A stretch of DNA of 64,000 nucleotides from AC-32 sp963746155 (GCA_963746155.1 CAVVAB010000010.1:186001-250000); one strand, 5' to 3'; counted from the first letter of the stretch, positions 53,866 to 61,389 are shown. Numbers and translations: made by a program. The notes: generated by a model from the sequence alone, not told the origin.

Positions 53866-53972
53866 ATTCCCCCGGGGGCCTTCGGCCCCTTTACCCCCGC
53901 TTTGAGCGTAGCGATGAAATCGTCACGCGTGGGTGACCGGAGCGTGCCGAGGGTGTGACGATTTCTCCCGGC
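53866..53972 (+). repeat. interspersed 3'-end element, copy E
   Basis: CCCCCGGGGG and a hairpin precede ACCCCCGCTTT and GAGCGTA (GCGT at 53906). GCGTAGCGAT/ATCGTCACGC can pair. Boxes are GGTGAC 53932, CGTGCC 53943 and TGTGAC 53954. Between the convergent arsC and YhaM-like genes. Confidence 0.83.
53875..53892. terminator. GC hairpin after arsC
   Basis: GGGGCC pairs with GGCCCC around a TTC loop and is followed by TTT. It ends the arsRC transcript and may also act on the convergent nuclease gene. Confidence 0.6.
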
Positions 53973-53985
53973 TTCGCGGGAGCCG

Positions 53986-54813
53986 CTACTCGACCGGGCG
54001 CGTGGCGGCGGTCGCGTCCAGCTGGTTCGCGTGGTACAGAACCGCAGCCTCGGCGGTTCGGGCGCCGCGGGCCTCGTGATGCACCGCAACGGCGTGCAGC
54101 AGCTCGGCCCGCACGTCGGCGCTCAGGGCGTCGGCCCGCTCCTCGATCAGCCGCAAGCCGAGGTGGACGTGGCCGAGGAGCCGCCCCTCCTCCGTCGCGC
54201 GGAAGGTCGGCCCGCGCTGCAGCTCGAGCGTGCGGCCGACGTCGTGCAGGAGCGCGGCGGCCAGGACGAGATCCGCGCGCAGGCGTGGGTGCAGCTGCGC
54301 GGCCTCCCGGCAGAGCGTGGCCACGCCGACCGTGTGCTCGAGCAACCCGCCCGCGTACGCATGGTGCGTCTCGGCGGCGGGCAGCTCCCGCAAGGCCGTA
54401 CGCAGCAGTTCGTCGGCAACGAACCGACCCGCGGTCTCCCGCAGCCCGGCGTGTGAGATCTCGGCCGCCAGGAACTCGAGAAAGCCGTCGAGCTCGTCCG
54501 CGTCGCGCCGCATTGCCGGCACGAGCTGCGCCGGGTCGGCCTCGGCTGCCTCGAGCGAGCGAACCTCGAGCTGGAGCCGGTCGCGGAAGCGCTCGACCCG
54601 TCCGAGCACGCGCACCGCGTCACCCTCGCCGAACCGTCCGTCGAGCAGCTCGACGTCGGCCCAGACTCTCGCCTCGATTCGCCCGCTCGAATCGACGAGC
54701 TCCAAGGCGAGGTAGGGCGCGCCGCCTCGCGTTCGCCGTCGCTCCTTCCGCGCGACCGCGTAGATGCCCTCGACCGTCCGGTCCTCGGCGAGGGACGCGA
54801 TTGCAGCGCTCAC
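53986..54813 (-). CDS. YhaM-like OB-fold/HD-domain 3'-5' exoribonuclease
   Basis: The intact 275-residue protein has an N-terminal OB-fold (YLALELVDSSGRIEARVWAD, then FGEGDAVRVLGRVERFRDRL) and a C-terminal HD domain. Metal His/Asp are in HHAYAGGLLEHTVGVATLC, LAAALLHDVGRTLELQRG, GHVHLGLRLIEERAD and AVAVHHEARGARTAEAAVLY. YhaM/CBF1 enzymes degrade RNA or DNA from the 3' end. GTG 54813 lies six bases from TAGACT. Confidence 0.9.
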   Translation of the reverse strand: MSAAIASLAEDRTVEGIYAVARKERRRTRGGAPYLALELVDSSGRIEARVWADVELLDGRFGEGDAVRVLGRVERFRDRLQLEVRSLEAAEADPAQLVPAMRRDADELDGFLEFLAAEISHAGLRETAGRFVADELLRTALRELPAAETHHAYAGGLLEHTVGVATLCREAAQLHPRLRADLVLAAALLHDVGRTLELQRGPTFRATEEGRLLGHVHLGLRLIEERADALSADVRAELLHAVAVHHEARGARTAEAAVLYHANQLDATAATRPVE

Positions 54814-54819
54814 GGCACG

Positions 54820-54825
54820 AGTCTA
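54820..54825 (-). promoter_or_regulatory. -10 hexamer TAGACT, leaderless start at 54813
   Basis: TAGACT on the minus strand ends six bases before GTG of the YhaM-like gene. Confidence 0.5.
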
Positions 54826-54842
54826 GGCGCGAAACCGGATGC

Positions 54843-54848
54843 TAGGCT
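54843..54848 (+). promoter_or_regulatory. -10 hexamer TAGGCT, leaderless start at 54857
   Basis: TAGGCT ends eight bases before ATG 54857 and rules out the in-frame codon at 54839, which lies upstream of it. Confidence 0.5.
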
Positions 54849-54856
54849 CGCCCGCG

Positions 54857-55936
54857 ATGGCCCACGTCAAGCCGTTTCGCGCCGTCCGCTACTCGGAGCG
54901 TGCGGGGCCGCTCGAGGCGCTCGTCGCGCCCCCGTACGACGTCATCTCGGACGATCAGCGCAAAGAGCTCCTGGCTCGAAATCCGTACAACGTGGTTCAC
55001 CTGACGCTGCCCGAGAGCGAGGCCGAGGCGGGCCGGCTCTGGCGCGAGTGGAGAGGCGACGCCGTGCTGCTGGACGACGATAAGCCCGGCTTCTGGTGGC
55101 TCTCGCAGGAGTACGTCGGTCCCGACGGCGTGGCCCGCACGCGCGAGGGGCTCGTCGCTGCGCTGCGCATCGAGCCCTACGAGAACCGCGTCGTCCTCCC
55201 GCACGAGCGCACGCACCGCGGCCCGAAGGAGGGCCGCCTGCGTCTGCTGCGCGAGGTTCGCGCCCTGCTCGAGCCACTCTTCTTCCTCCACGAAGGCTCC
55301 TCGCCCGCGAGTCGGCCCGAGCGAGATGCCGATCTCGAGGTCGAAGGCGCGCGGCTCTGGCGGCTTCCGGCCGACGGGATCCCGGAGGCCTTCGCCGACC
55401 GCCAGGTCCTGATCGCCGACGGCCACCACCGCTACGAGACCGCGCTCGCCTACCACGCCGAGACCGGCACACCCGAGAGCGCCTACGTGCTCGCCGTTCT
55501 CGTCAGCCTCGACGATCCCGGGCTGATGATCTTTCCGACACATCGTGTCTTCGACCGCGAGCCTGGTGAGCAGCTGCCGGCGGAGACACGATTCCCAGAT
55601 CCCGGAGCGGCGATGCGCGCGCTCGACGAGACGCCGGCCGATCGCGCCGCTGCGGTCGTGTACCGGAACGGTGACGCCGAGCTGGCCGTCGACGGGGAGG
55701 GCGAGCTCGACGTGCAGCTCGTCGACCGGCTCGGACACGAGGGCATCAGCTACACGCCTGACTGGGAAGAGGCGGTTCGAGCGGTCGATTCGGGCGAGGC
55801 GGCCGTTGCCGTCCTGATGCGTCCTACCCGGATCGCGGACGTCTTCGCCGTCGCGCAGCGGGGCGAGACGATGCCGCAGAAGAGCACGTACTTCTACCCG
55901 AAGCTCGTCTCCGGCCTCGTGTTCCTCGAACTTTGA
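54857..55936 (+). CDS. DUF1015 family protein
   Basis: The intact 359-residue protein matches DUF1015 throughout: HVKPFRAVRYSERAGPLEAL, VAPPYDVISDDQRKELLARN, NPYNVVHLTLPESE, VVLPHERTHRGPKEGRLRLL and the most conserved VLIADGHHRYETALAYH. The family is widespread but functionally uncharacterised; the ADGHHRY motif looks catalytic or metal-binding. The stop overlaps the TTG start of the phosphatase gene. Confidence 0.92.
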   Translation: MAHVKPFRAVRYSERAGPLEALVAPPYDVISDDQRKELLARNPYNVVHLTLPESEAEAGRLWREWRGDAVLLDDDKPGFWWLSQEYVGPDGVARTREGLVAALRIEPYENRVVLPHERTHRGPKEGRLRLLREVRALLEPLFFLHEGSSPASRPERDADLEVEGARLWRLPADGIPEAFADRQVLIADGHHRYETALAYHAETGTPESAYVLAVLVSLDDPGLMIFPTHRVFDREPGEQLPAETRFPDPGAAMRALDETPADRAAAVVYRNGDAELAVDGEGELDVQLVDRLGHEGISYTPDWEEAVRAVDSGEAAVAVLMRPTRIADVFAVAQRGETMPQKSTYFYPKLVSGLVFLEL

Positions 55937-56730
55937 GCGCGAGCCATTGGCTGGCCGTCTGCCGCGCGGCGACCGAGGACGTGCGCGGCGTTCTTCGTGA
56001 GCTGCCGACCCGGACCGAGCGCGAGCCGGTCGTCGGCGACGGGGTCGGAGGCGACGAGACGACCGCCATCGACGCTGCCGCCGAGCAAGTGATCCTCGAA
56101 CGCCTGAAGGCGATCGAGGGTGCCACGATCGTCTCCGAGGAGGTCGGCGAGCTGAAAGGCGACGGAAAGCTCCGCATCGTCGTCGACCCGATCGACGGCT
56201 CGCTCAACGCCAAGCGCGGGATCCCGTTCTTCTCACTCTCGGTGGCGATCGCCGACGGCGAGACCATGGACGACGTGCTCTTCGGCTACGTCCACGACTT
56301 CGGCAGCGGCGAGGAGTGGACGGCCGAGCGAGGCGGCGGCGCGCGGCTCAACGGCGAGCCGCTCGGAGACATCCACCCACGGGAGGAGATCGAGATCCTC
56401 TCCTTCGAGGCGACGCTGACCTCGTTGGTCGCCGAGAAGGCGCCGGCCGTCGCCGACCTCGCCTACCGCCTGCGGATCATGGGGTCTCTGGCGCTGTCGC
56501 TCTGCCATCTCGCGGACGGGCGTGTGGACGCGGTCTGCTCGCTCAAGGCCGCCCGCGCCGTGGACATCGCCGCCGCGCAGCTGCTGGTACGCGAGCGTGG
56601 GATTGCGATCGAGCTCTCGGACGATCCTCCATTCGGCGCCGCGCCGCTCGACCTCACCGGGCGCTCGCGGGTCGTCGCCGCGGCTACGCCCGCGGTTCGC
56701 GACGAGCTGTACGCGGCGCTCTCGCGCTAG
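55933..56730 (+). CDS. inositol monophosphatase-family phosphatase
   Basis: The 265-residue protein has Li-sensitive phosphatase metal motifs: TIVSEEVGELKGDG (Glu), VVDPIDGSLNAKRGIPFFSL (DPIDG core) and AARAVDIAAAQLLVRERGIA, corresponding to the WDxAA/G site with Trp replaced by Val. The pattern resembles archaeal-type IMPase/fructose-1,6-bisphosphatase enzymes, so the substrate could be inositol phosphate or a sugar phosphate. TTG start at 55933 overlaps the DUF1015 stop. Confidence 0.87.
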   Translation: MSASHWLAVCRAATEDVRGVLRELPTRTEREPVVGDGVGGDETTAIDAAAEQVILERLKAIEGATIVSEEVGELKGDGKLRIVVDPIDGSLNAKRGIPFFSLSVAIADGETMDDVLFGYVHDFGSGEEWTAERGGGARLNGEPLGDIHPREEIEILSFEATLTSLVAEKAPAVADLAYRLRIMGSLALSLCHLADGRVDAVCSLKAARAVDIAAAQLLVRERGIAIELSDDPPFGAAPLDLTGRSRVVAAATPAVRDELYAALSR

Positions 56731-56762
56731 AGCGAAGGCGCCTCCGGCCGAAGGCCCTCCGC

Positions 56763-56768
56763 TAGGCT
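56763..56768 (+). promoter_or_regulatory. -10 hexamer TAGGCT, leaderless start at 56778
   Basis: TAGGCT ends nine bases before ATG of the Mrp-family gene. Confidence 0.47.
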
Positions 56769-56777
56769 CAGTCAGGA

Positions 56778-57857
56778 ATGGCGGCCAATCGCGAAGAGAT
56801 CCTCAAGGCGCTCGAGGCGGTCATCGACCCCGAGCTGAAGCGGAACGTCGTCGAGCTCGACATGGTGAGGGACGTCCGGATCGAGGGCGGCGACGTCACC
56901 GTCGAGCTCGCGCTCACGGTCGCGGGCTGTCCGCTTCGGGCCAGCTTCGAGGAGCAGGTGGCCAAGGCGATGGCGCCGGTCGACGGCGTCGAGCGCGTGC
57001 AGCTCGAGTTCGGCGTGATGACGCCCGACGAGCGCTCAGCGCTGACCGCACGCCTTCGCGGCTCGGTCACCGAGCGGACGAAGGGGATCGCGCTCGACCG
57101 ATCGACGCGCGTGCTCGCAATCGCGAGCGGCAAGGGCGGCGTCGGCAAGTCGACTCTCAGCGCAAACCTGGCGGCCGCGTTCTCGCGCGCAGGCCAGCGG
57201 ACAGGGATCCTCGACGCCGACATCTACGGCCACTCGATCCCGCACCTGCTCGGGATCGACCAGAAGCCGGTCGCCGTCGACCGCATGATCGTCCCGCCCG
57301 TTCGCGGCGAGCTGAAGCTGATGTCGATCGGGTTCTTCCTCGACGACAACCAGCCGGTGATGTGGCGCGGACCGATGCTGCACCGGGCGCTCGAGCAGTT
57401 TCTGACCGACGTCCACTGGGGCGAGCTGGACACGCTCGTCGTGGACATGCCTCCCGGGACCGGGGACGTCTCCATCTCGCTGGGCCAGCTGCTGCCGCGC
57501 GCCGAGGCCGTGATCGTCACGACTCCGCAGCCGCTCGCGCAGGAGGTGGCCGCGCGTGCGGCGCTGATGGCGCAGAAGACGAACATGCGCCTGCTCGGCG
57601 TGGTCGAGAACATGAGCGGAGAGACGTTCGGGACCGGCGGCGGAGACCGGTTGGCCGAGGACCTGGGCGTTCCGCTCCTGGGCCGGGTGCCGCTCGACGT
57701 GCGCCTGCGCGAGTCGGGCGACGCGGGCGAGCCGCTCGTCGAGAGCGATCCGGACTCGGAGGCGGCGCGGGCCATCACGGCGCTTGCCGAGGCGATCGCG
57801 GCAACGAAGCGCGAAGAGGGCGTCGGCATCGTGAAGGCCCTTCCCGTCCTCTCCTGA
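56778..57857 (+). CDS. mrp: Mrp/ApbC-family Fe-S cluster carrier ATPase
   Basis: The 359-residue protein has an N-terminal MIP18/DUF59 domain (VIDPELKRNVVELDMVRDV, AGCPLRASFEEQV with its Cys) and a ParA/MinD-like ATPase: deviant Walker A ASGKGGVGKSTLSANLA, LDADIYGHSIPHLLG and DTLVVDMPPGTGDVSISL. The C-terminal CxxC that bridges the Fe-S cluster in many homologues is missing: the segment reads VVENMSGETFGTGGG. Assembly or transfer of Fe-S clusters is the known family role. Confidence 0.9.
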   Translation: MAANREEILKALEAVIDPELKRNVVELDMVRDVRIEGGDVTVELALTVAGCPLRASFEEQVAKAMAPVDGVERVQLEFGVMTPDERSALTARLRGSVTERTKGIALDRSTRVLAIASGKGGVGKSTLSANLAAAFSRAGQRTGILDADIYGHSIPHLLGIDQKPVAVDRMIVPPVRGELKLMSIGFFLDDNQPVMWRGPMLHRALEQFLTDVHWGELDTLVVDMPPGTGDVSISLGQLLPRAEAVIVTTPQPLAQEVAARAALMAQKTNMRLLGVVENMSGETFGTGGGDRLAEDLGVPLLGRVPLDVRLRESGDAGEPLVESDPDSEAARAITALAEAIAATKREEGVGIVKALPVLS

Positions 57858-57861
57858 GAAC

Positions 57862-57867
57862 TACACT
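57862..57867 (+). promoter_or_regulatory. -10 hexamer TACACT, leaderless start at 57874
   Basis: TACACT ends six bases before ATG 57874, supporting expression of the 59-residue gene that follows. Confidence 0.45.
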
Positions 57868-57873
57868 CCGAGC

Positions 57874-58053
57874 ATGTTCGCCAAGCTCTGGCGGAAGTTT
57901 CGGGCCAGTCAGGACGAGTACGAGCTTCGGAAGGACGAGGCCACGATGGAAGAGTTCGCCCGCCAGCGCGAGGAGCACGAACGGACAAAGGCTGATCCCG
58001 TTGATCTTCCCCCCGGTCGCAGCAACGCCGACTGGGGCATGCCGCCCGGCTAA
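57874..58053 (+). CDS. small charged protein of unknown function, 59 aa
   Basis: A short intact frame starting MFAKLWRKFRASQDEYELRK, then a helix rich in Glu, Arg and Lys (DEATMEEFARQREEHERTKA), and a proline/glycine tail ending NADWGMPPG. The amphipathic N terminus could bind membrane or protein. It lies between mrp and a strong palindrome, with its own -10 hexamer. I do not recognise a family. Confidence 0.65.
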   Translation: MFAKLWRKFRASQDEYELRKDEATMEEFARQREEHERTKADPVDLPPGRSNADWGMPPG

Positions 58054-58073
58054 GGGCGACCGCCCAAACTCGA

Positions 58074-58095
58074 AGGGCGCCCCTAGGGGCGCCCT
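58074..58095. terminator. perfect 22-base palindrome downstream of the small gene
   Basis: AGGGCGCCCCT is followed by its exact complement AGGGGCGCCCT. It has no T-run. It could be a terminator hairpin or a dyad binding site. Confidence 0.5.
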
Positions 58096-58114
58096 CCGCG
58101 GTTCCAGCGGACCC

Positions 58115-58136
58115 CGGGGCTTTACCTTGAGCCCCG
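58115..58136 (+). terminator. second hairpin in the 58.1 kb gap
   Basis: CGGGGCT (58115-58121) pairs with AGCCCCG (58130-58136) around an eight-base loop. Together with the palindrome just before it, this strengthens the view that transcripts end here. Confidence 0.45.
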
Positions 58137-58203
58137 CTGAAACTAGGACATAAGACGCCGCAGCACGGGAAATTGCCGCTCCGCTTCGTAAGGATTTCGT
58201 GAA

Positions 58204-58952
58204 ATGGCGTCCGAAGAGGAGCAGGTTGTCCGCAAGCTCGCAGGTCTCGGCTACTCCGAGGCCGACGCGCAGACGCTCGCCGCCCACTTCCTCGAAGCGG
58301 AACGGCGGGGCAAACAGGGCCACGGGCTCTCGCGGGTCGAGTGGCTGACGGGCATCCCAGGTCTCGATCCCTCGGCGCGCCCTGAGCGGTTTGTGCACCA
58401 GAGCACATACGAGCGCTGGGACGGGAACGGCGCGCTCGGCTACCTGACGCTGGCCGCGATCGTCGAGGCGCAACTCGCCTCGCCGCCGCCCGAGGCCCGG
58501 CTCGTCGTCGCGCAGCGCTGCTTTCCGACCGGAATGCTCGGCTACTGGGCGCGCAAGCTCGCGGACAGGGGTCTCGTCGCCGCCTCTGACCGCGACGTCG
58601 CCGGCGCGGCTGGCCCATCCCGACGGCGGGCCGAAGCTGACCGGCACGAACCCCCTTGCGATCGCGATCCCGAGCTCGGACGGGAGGCCGCTCGTCGCGG
58701 ACGTCTCGATGGGCGAGGTCACCTACGGCGACGTCATCGCGGGAGTGGCGACGGAGGAGCAGCTCGTCCCGTTCGGCGGGGAGCACGCGCACAAGGCGTT
58801 CGCACTCGCGCTCGGGCTTGCAGCTGCTTGTCGACGCGCTGGTGGCCGAGCCCGGCTACGGCGCAGTCCTGCTCGTCGCACGCCCCGGGGCCGACCCGGT
58901 GCCGCCGCTACGAGCCCGCGCCGTTGGCGTGCGCTTGCCCGGTGATCGTTAG
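58204..58952 (+). CDS. Ldh2-family (malate/L-lactate/sulfolactate dehydrogenase-like) oxidoreductase, short and frame-broken
   Basis: The protein begins EEEQVVRKLAGLGYSEADAQ and contains the Ldh2 nicotinamide-site segment GTNPLAIAIPSSDGRPLVAD and the VSMGEVTYGDVIAG region. Usual members have about 340 residues; here only about 250 can be assembled, with frame changes near 58605 and 58815, and the usual N-terminal dinucleotide-binding part is reduced. The 3' end overlaps the convergent cupin gene by about 45 bases. An AAGGA ribosome binding site precedes ATG 58204. Substrate unknown. Confidence 0.6.
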
Positions 58953-59588
58953 AAAGCGCGCGTCGTCGTAGACGGCGGCAAAGTCCTCGTCCTGAGGCGC
59001 GTACTTCGCCACGACCGTGGCGTCGATCTCAGCTGCCTTCTCGAGCCGGTCGAGCGCCGCGTCGGTGTTGCCCATGCGCATCTCGAAGCAGGCGTAGTTG
59101 TACTGGCCCTGCCAGGCATCCGGATAGGCGGCGAGCCCGGCCTCGAGCTCCTCTCGCGCGGAGTCGGCGTCGCCTCCGTCCAGGCGCGAGAAGGCCGCGA
59201 ACGACCACTCCCACCCCGACGGCTTGAAGACCTCGCCGGGCTTCGCGCCGATGCCAAGCACCGTCGTGCCCGGCTTGGCCGCGACTGCTCCCCGCAGCGT
59301 TCCCGGTGGGCAGTGCACCAGCGTTCCCGCCGGCGCGTCGTGCTCGTCGCCGTCGAGCGTGAAGGTCGCACGGCCCGTTAGCACGACGTACAGCTCCTCA
59401 TGGCCGTCCTCTTCTCGGTGCTCCTCGACGACCCGCTGCCCCGCTTCCTCGGCCGTGTAGGCGTTCACCCCGAAGGCCTGGATGTCGAAGCGACGCCGGA
59501 CCGGGCGCCAGGTCAGGCCCTGCTGGTTCGTGATCGGATACCGGTCCAGGTCGTCGATGCTCGCCACGCCGTACGTCCGCTCGCTCAC
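58908..59588 (-). CDS. cupin-domain protein with C-terminal TPR-like helices
   Basis: The 226-residue protein has a cupin barrel with HREEDGHEELYVVLTGRATF (metal-site pattern G-x5-H-x-H-x3-4-E in modified form) and PAGTLVHCPPGTLRGAVAA. Helical repeats follow (ADSAREELEAGLAAYPDAWQ, then NTDAALDRLEKAAEIDATVV) ending near residue 215. A metal-dependent enzyme or small-ligand sensor is possible. GAGGAGG lies before GTG 59588, and its start overlaps the DUF1028 stop. Confidence 0.82.
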   Translation of the reverse strand: MSERTYGVASIDDLDRYPITNQQGLTWRPVRRRFDIQAFGVNAYTAEEAGQRVVEEHREEDGHEELYVVLTGRATFTLDGDEHDAPAGTLVHCPPGTLRGAVAAKPGTTVLGIGAKPGEVFKPSGWEWSFAAFSRLDGGDADSAREELEAGLAAYPDAWQGQYNYACFEMRMGNTDAALDRLEKAAEIDATVVAKYAPQDEDFAAVYDDARFLTITGQAHANGAGS

Positions 59589-60424
59589 GATTGCCTCCTC
59601 AGCTCTTCGAGCACGACGGGATCAACACGCTCGATGCCGTCGACGCGCTCCTCGAGGTTTTCATTCGCAGACCACCGGAAGAACGCCTCGCCGAGATCGC
59701 CCTCGTAGCCGATTCGCGCCAGCCGCTCGCCCAGCTCGGCGGCCAGCTCGTCGTCGACGTCGAGCCACATGCTCGCAGGCGTCTTGCCGAAGATCGCCTG
59801 GTGCATGACGTAGATGCGGCGGAGCTCCTCGAGCGGCCTCGGGTGCTCGTCGACGCGCAGGTCGACGATGCTGTCGGAGAGGCCCGCGTAGCCGCCGTCC
59901 CGCTCGACGACCAGGATCGCCGACGACTGCTGGCCGCGGCTGTCGCCCCCGGCCGCCTGGGCCGCGTCGAGGCAGTCGAGCAGCCGCTCGGCCAGCGGGC
60001 CCGTGCCCGCCTCGAACGTCTCGGCGATCGCGTCGACGGTTGCGGCGGAGACGAGGATGTTCCCCTGCGCCGCGTAGCACGGGCCGGTGCGCCCACCGGC
60101 CCAGTCCAGGCACTCACTCCCTGTGTGGCTCGCCCCGCGGCCCTCGCCGTCGACTACGCCGAGCTGGCGATGGTCGCGTCCCTCGTCGGCGGCGGTCAGG
60201 ATCTCGACCAACTCCTCGGCGCTCTTGCCGTCCCGGAGGAGGGCGAGCCCATCCGGCCCGTAGCGCGGGTTCGCGTAGGCCTGGGTCGCGATCGCACCGA
60301 CGCCAGGCTCGGCCCACGGGACCACGGAGCCGACGCCGAGGAACTTCGACTGCGTCGCGACGCCCCACTGGCCAGCGTCGAGATCGCAGGCGGCGATCGA
60401 GTACGTCGCGACGATTTCAGCCAT
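59585..60424 (-). CDS. DUF1028 family protein (Ntn-hydrolase-like)
   Basis: The intact 279-residue protein matches DUF1028: TYSIAACDLDAGQWGVATQS near the start, WAEPGVGAIATQAYANPRYG, GRDHRQLGVVDGEGRGASHT and YAAQGNILVSAATVDAIAET. Members have an Ntn-hydrolase-like fold, but their reaction is not established. It sits in a run of overlapping minus-strand genes with a cupin, a small protein and a UPF0173 hydrolase, hinting at a shared catabolic pathway. Confidence 0.87.
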   Translation of the reverse strand: MAEIVATYSIAACDLDAGQWGVATQSKFLGVGSVVPWAEPGVGAIATQAYANPRYGPDGLALLRDGKSAEELVEILTAADEGRDHRQLGVVDGEGRGASHTGSECLDWAGGRTGPCYAAQGNILVSAATVDAIAETFEAGTGPLAERLLDCLDAAQAAGGDSRGQQSSAILVVERDGGYAGLSDSIVDLRVDEHPRPLEELRRIYVMHQAIFGKTPASMWLDVDDELAAELGERLARIGYEGDLGEAFFRWSANENLEERVDGIERVDPVVLEELRRQS

Positions 60425-60692
60425 ACGTGAGCTCCGTCAGGTCGAGGTCGAGCAGCTCGCGGTGCTCCTCTGGCACGAGCACGCAGGCGACCTCCGGGCG
60501 GGCGAGCGCGGCCTTCACCTCCTCGGCGGACCCAGCACGGACGACGACCGGCCGACCCGCGTCGTGCGCCTCCTTCAGGGCCGCCGTGTCGGACACGCCG
60601 TCGAGCACGAGCGCGTCGTCGAGCTCGAGCTCGCCCTCGACCGCGATCTCCGGAACCGTGCGGCCGCTAGCTCCGAACCAGCGCTCCCTCAA
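60417..60692 (-). CDS. small protein of unknown function, 91 aa
   Basis: I choose TTG 60692 because it overlaps the stop of the UPF0173 gene (TTGA) and yields a compact domain: RERWFGASGRTVPEIAVEGE, then DALVLDGVSDTAALKEAHDA and VVRAGSAEEVKAAL. A longer upstream frame is arginine-rich and overlaps the hydrolase gene, so I reject it. The alternation of strands and helices suggests a small alpha/beta fold. No family recognised. Its end overlaps the DUF1028 start by eight bases. Confidence 0.65.
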   Translation of the reverse strand: MRERWFGASGRTVPEIAVEGELELDDALVLDGVSDTAALKEAHDAGRPVVVRAGSAEEVKAALARPEVACVLVPEEHRELLDLDLTELTYG

Positions 60693-61381
60693 ACCGTGGT
60701 CGTCTCCCCCGGCTCGAGCGCGATCACCTCGACCCCGGATGCCTTCTCCTTGAGGTCGTCCGGTGAGCCGGCGAGCAGCGGAAACGTGCCGTAGTGGCAC
60801 GGGACGCAGCGCTTCGCTCCGATCAGCTCGAGCGCGACCGCGGCCTCGCGCGGATCCATCGTGAAGTGCCCGCCGATCGGCAGGACGGCGAGGTCCGGCG
60901 AGTAGATCCGCCCGATCAGCTGCATGTCGCCGAAGACGCACGTGTCGCCGGCGAAGTAGATCGAGGTCCCGTTGTCGAACTCGAGCACGAGCCCGGCGGC
61001 CTCTCCGAGGTACTCACCGTCCTCGCCCGAGCTCGAGTGGAACGCGTTGACGACCGTGAACCTGACGCCGCCGGCCTCGACGGTCCCGCCCTTGTTCGGC
61101 CCGGGCACCTCGTCGATCTCGGCGCCTTGCCCGCCGAGCCAGCCCTTCAGCTCGAGCTGCGCCACGATCTCCGGCTTGAACTGCTTGCTCAGCGCGACAG
61201 TCTCGCCTACGTGGTCGCCGTGCCCGTGGGTCAGCGCGATCACGTCGATCCGCTCGGGCTCCTTCTCCGAGTCGGGCATCTTCGGGTTGCTCAGCCACGG
61301 ATCGATATAGATTCGCTTGCCGCCCGGCGAGTCGAGGCGGAAGCTCCCGTGGCCCAGCCACGTCAGCGGGACATCGGCCAT
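60689..61381 (-). CDS. UPF0173-type metal-dependent hydrolase (metallo-beta-lactamase fold)
   Basis: The intact 230-residue protein shows the lactamase-fold metal motif ALTHGHGDHVGETVAL, IYFAGDTCVFGDMQLIG, LPIGGHFTMDPREAAVALEL and CVPCHYGTFPLLAG. This set is typical of the UPF0173/YtkL family, whose physiological substrate is unknown. AAGGAG lies before ATG 61381. It is the first gene of a four-gene minus-strand operon reaching 58908. Confidence 0.9.
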   Translation of the reverse strand: MADVPLTWLGHGSFRLDSPGGKRIYIDPWLSNPKMPDSEKEPERIDVIALTHGHGDHVGETVALSKQFKPEIVAQLELKGWLGGQGAEIDEVPGPNKGGTVEAGGVRFTVVNAFHSSSGEDGEYLGEAAGLVLEFDNGTSIYFAGDTCVFGDMQLIGRIYSPDLAVLPIGGHFTMDPREAAVALELIGAKRCVPCHYGTFPLLAGSPDDLKEKASGVEVIALEPGETTTV

Positions 61382-61389
61382 TCGCGCTC

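Noticed and set aside
53866..53972. Repeat element as a c-di-AMP or other known riboswitch
   Set aside because: It lies 3' of genes or between convergent genes and lacks any riboswitch core I recognise.
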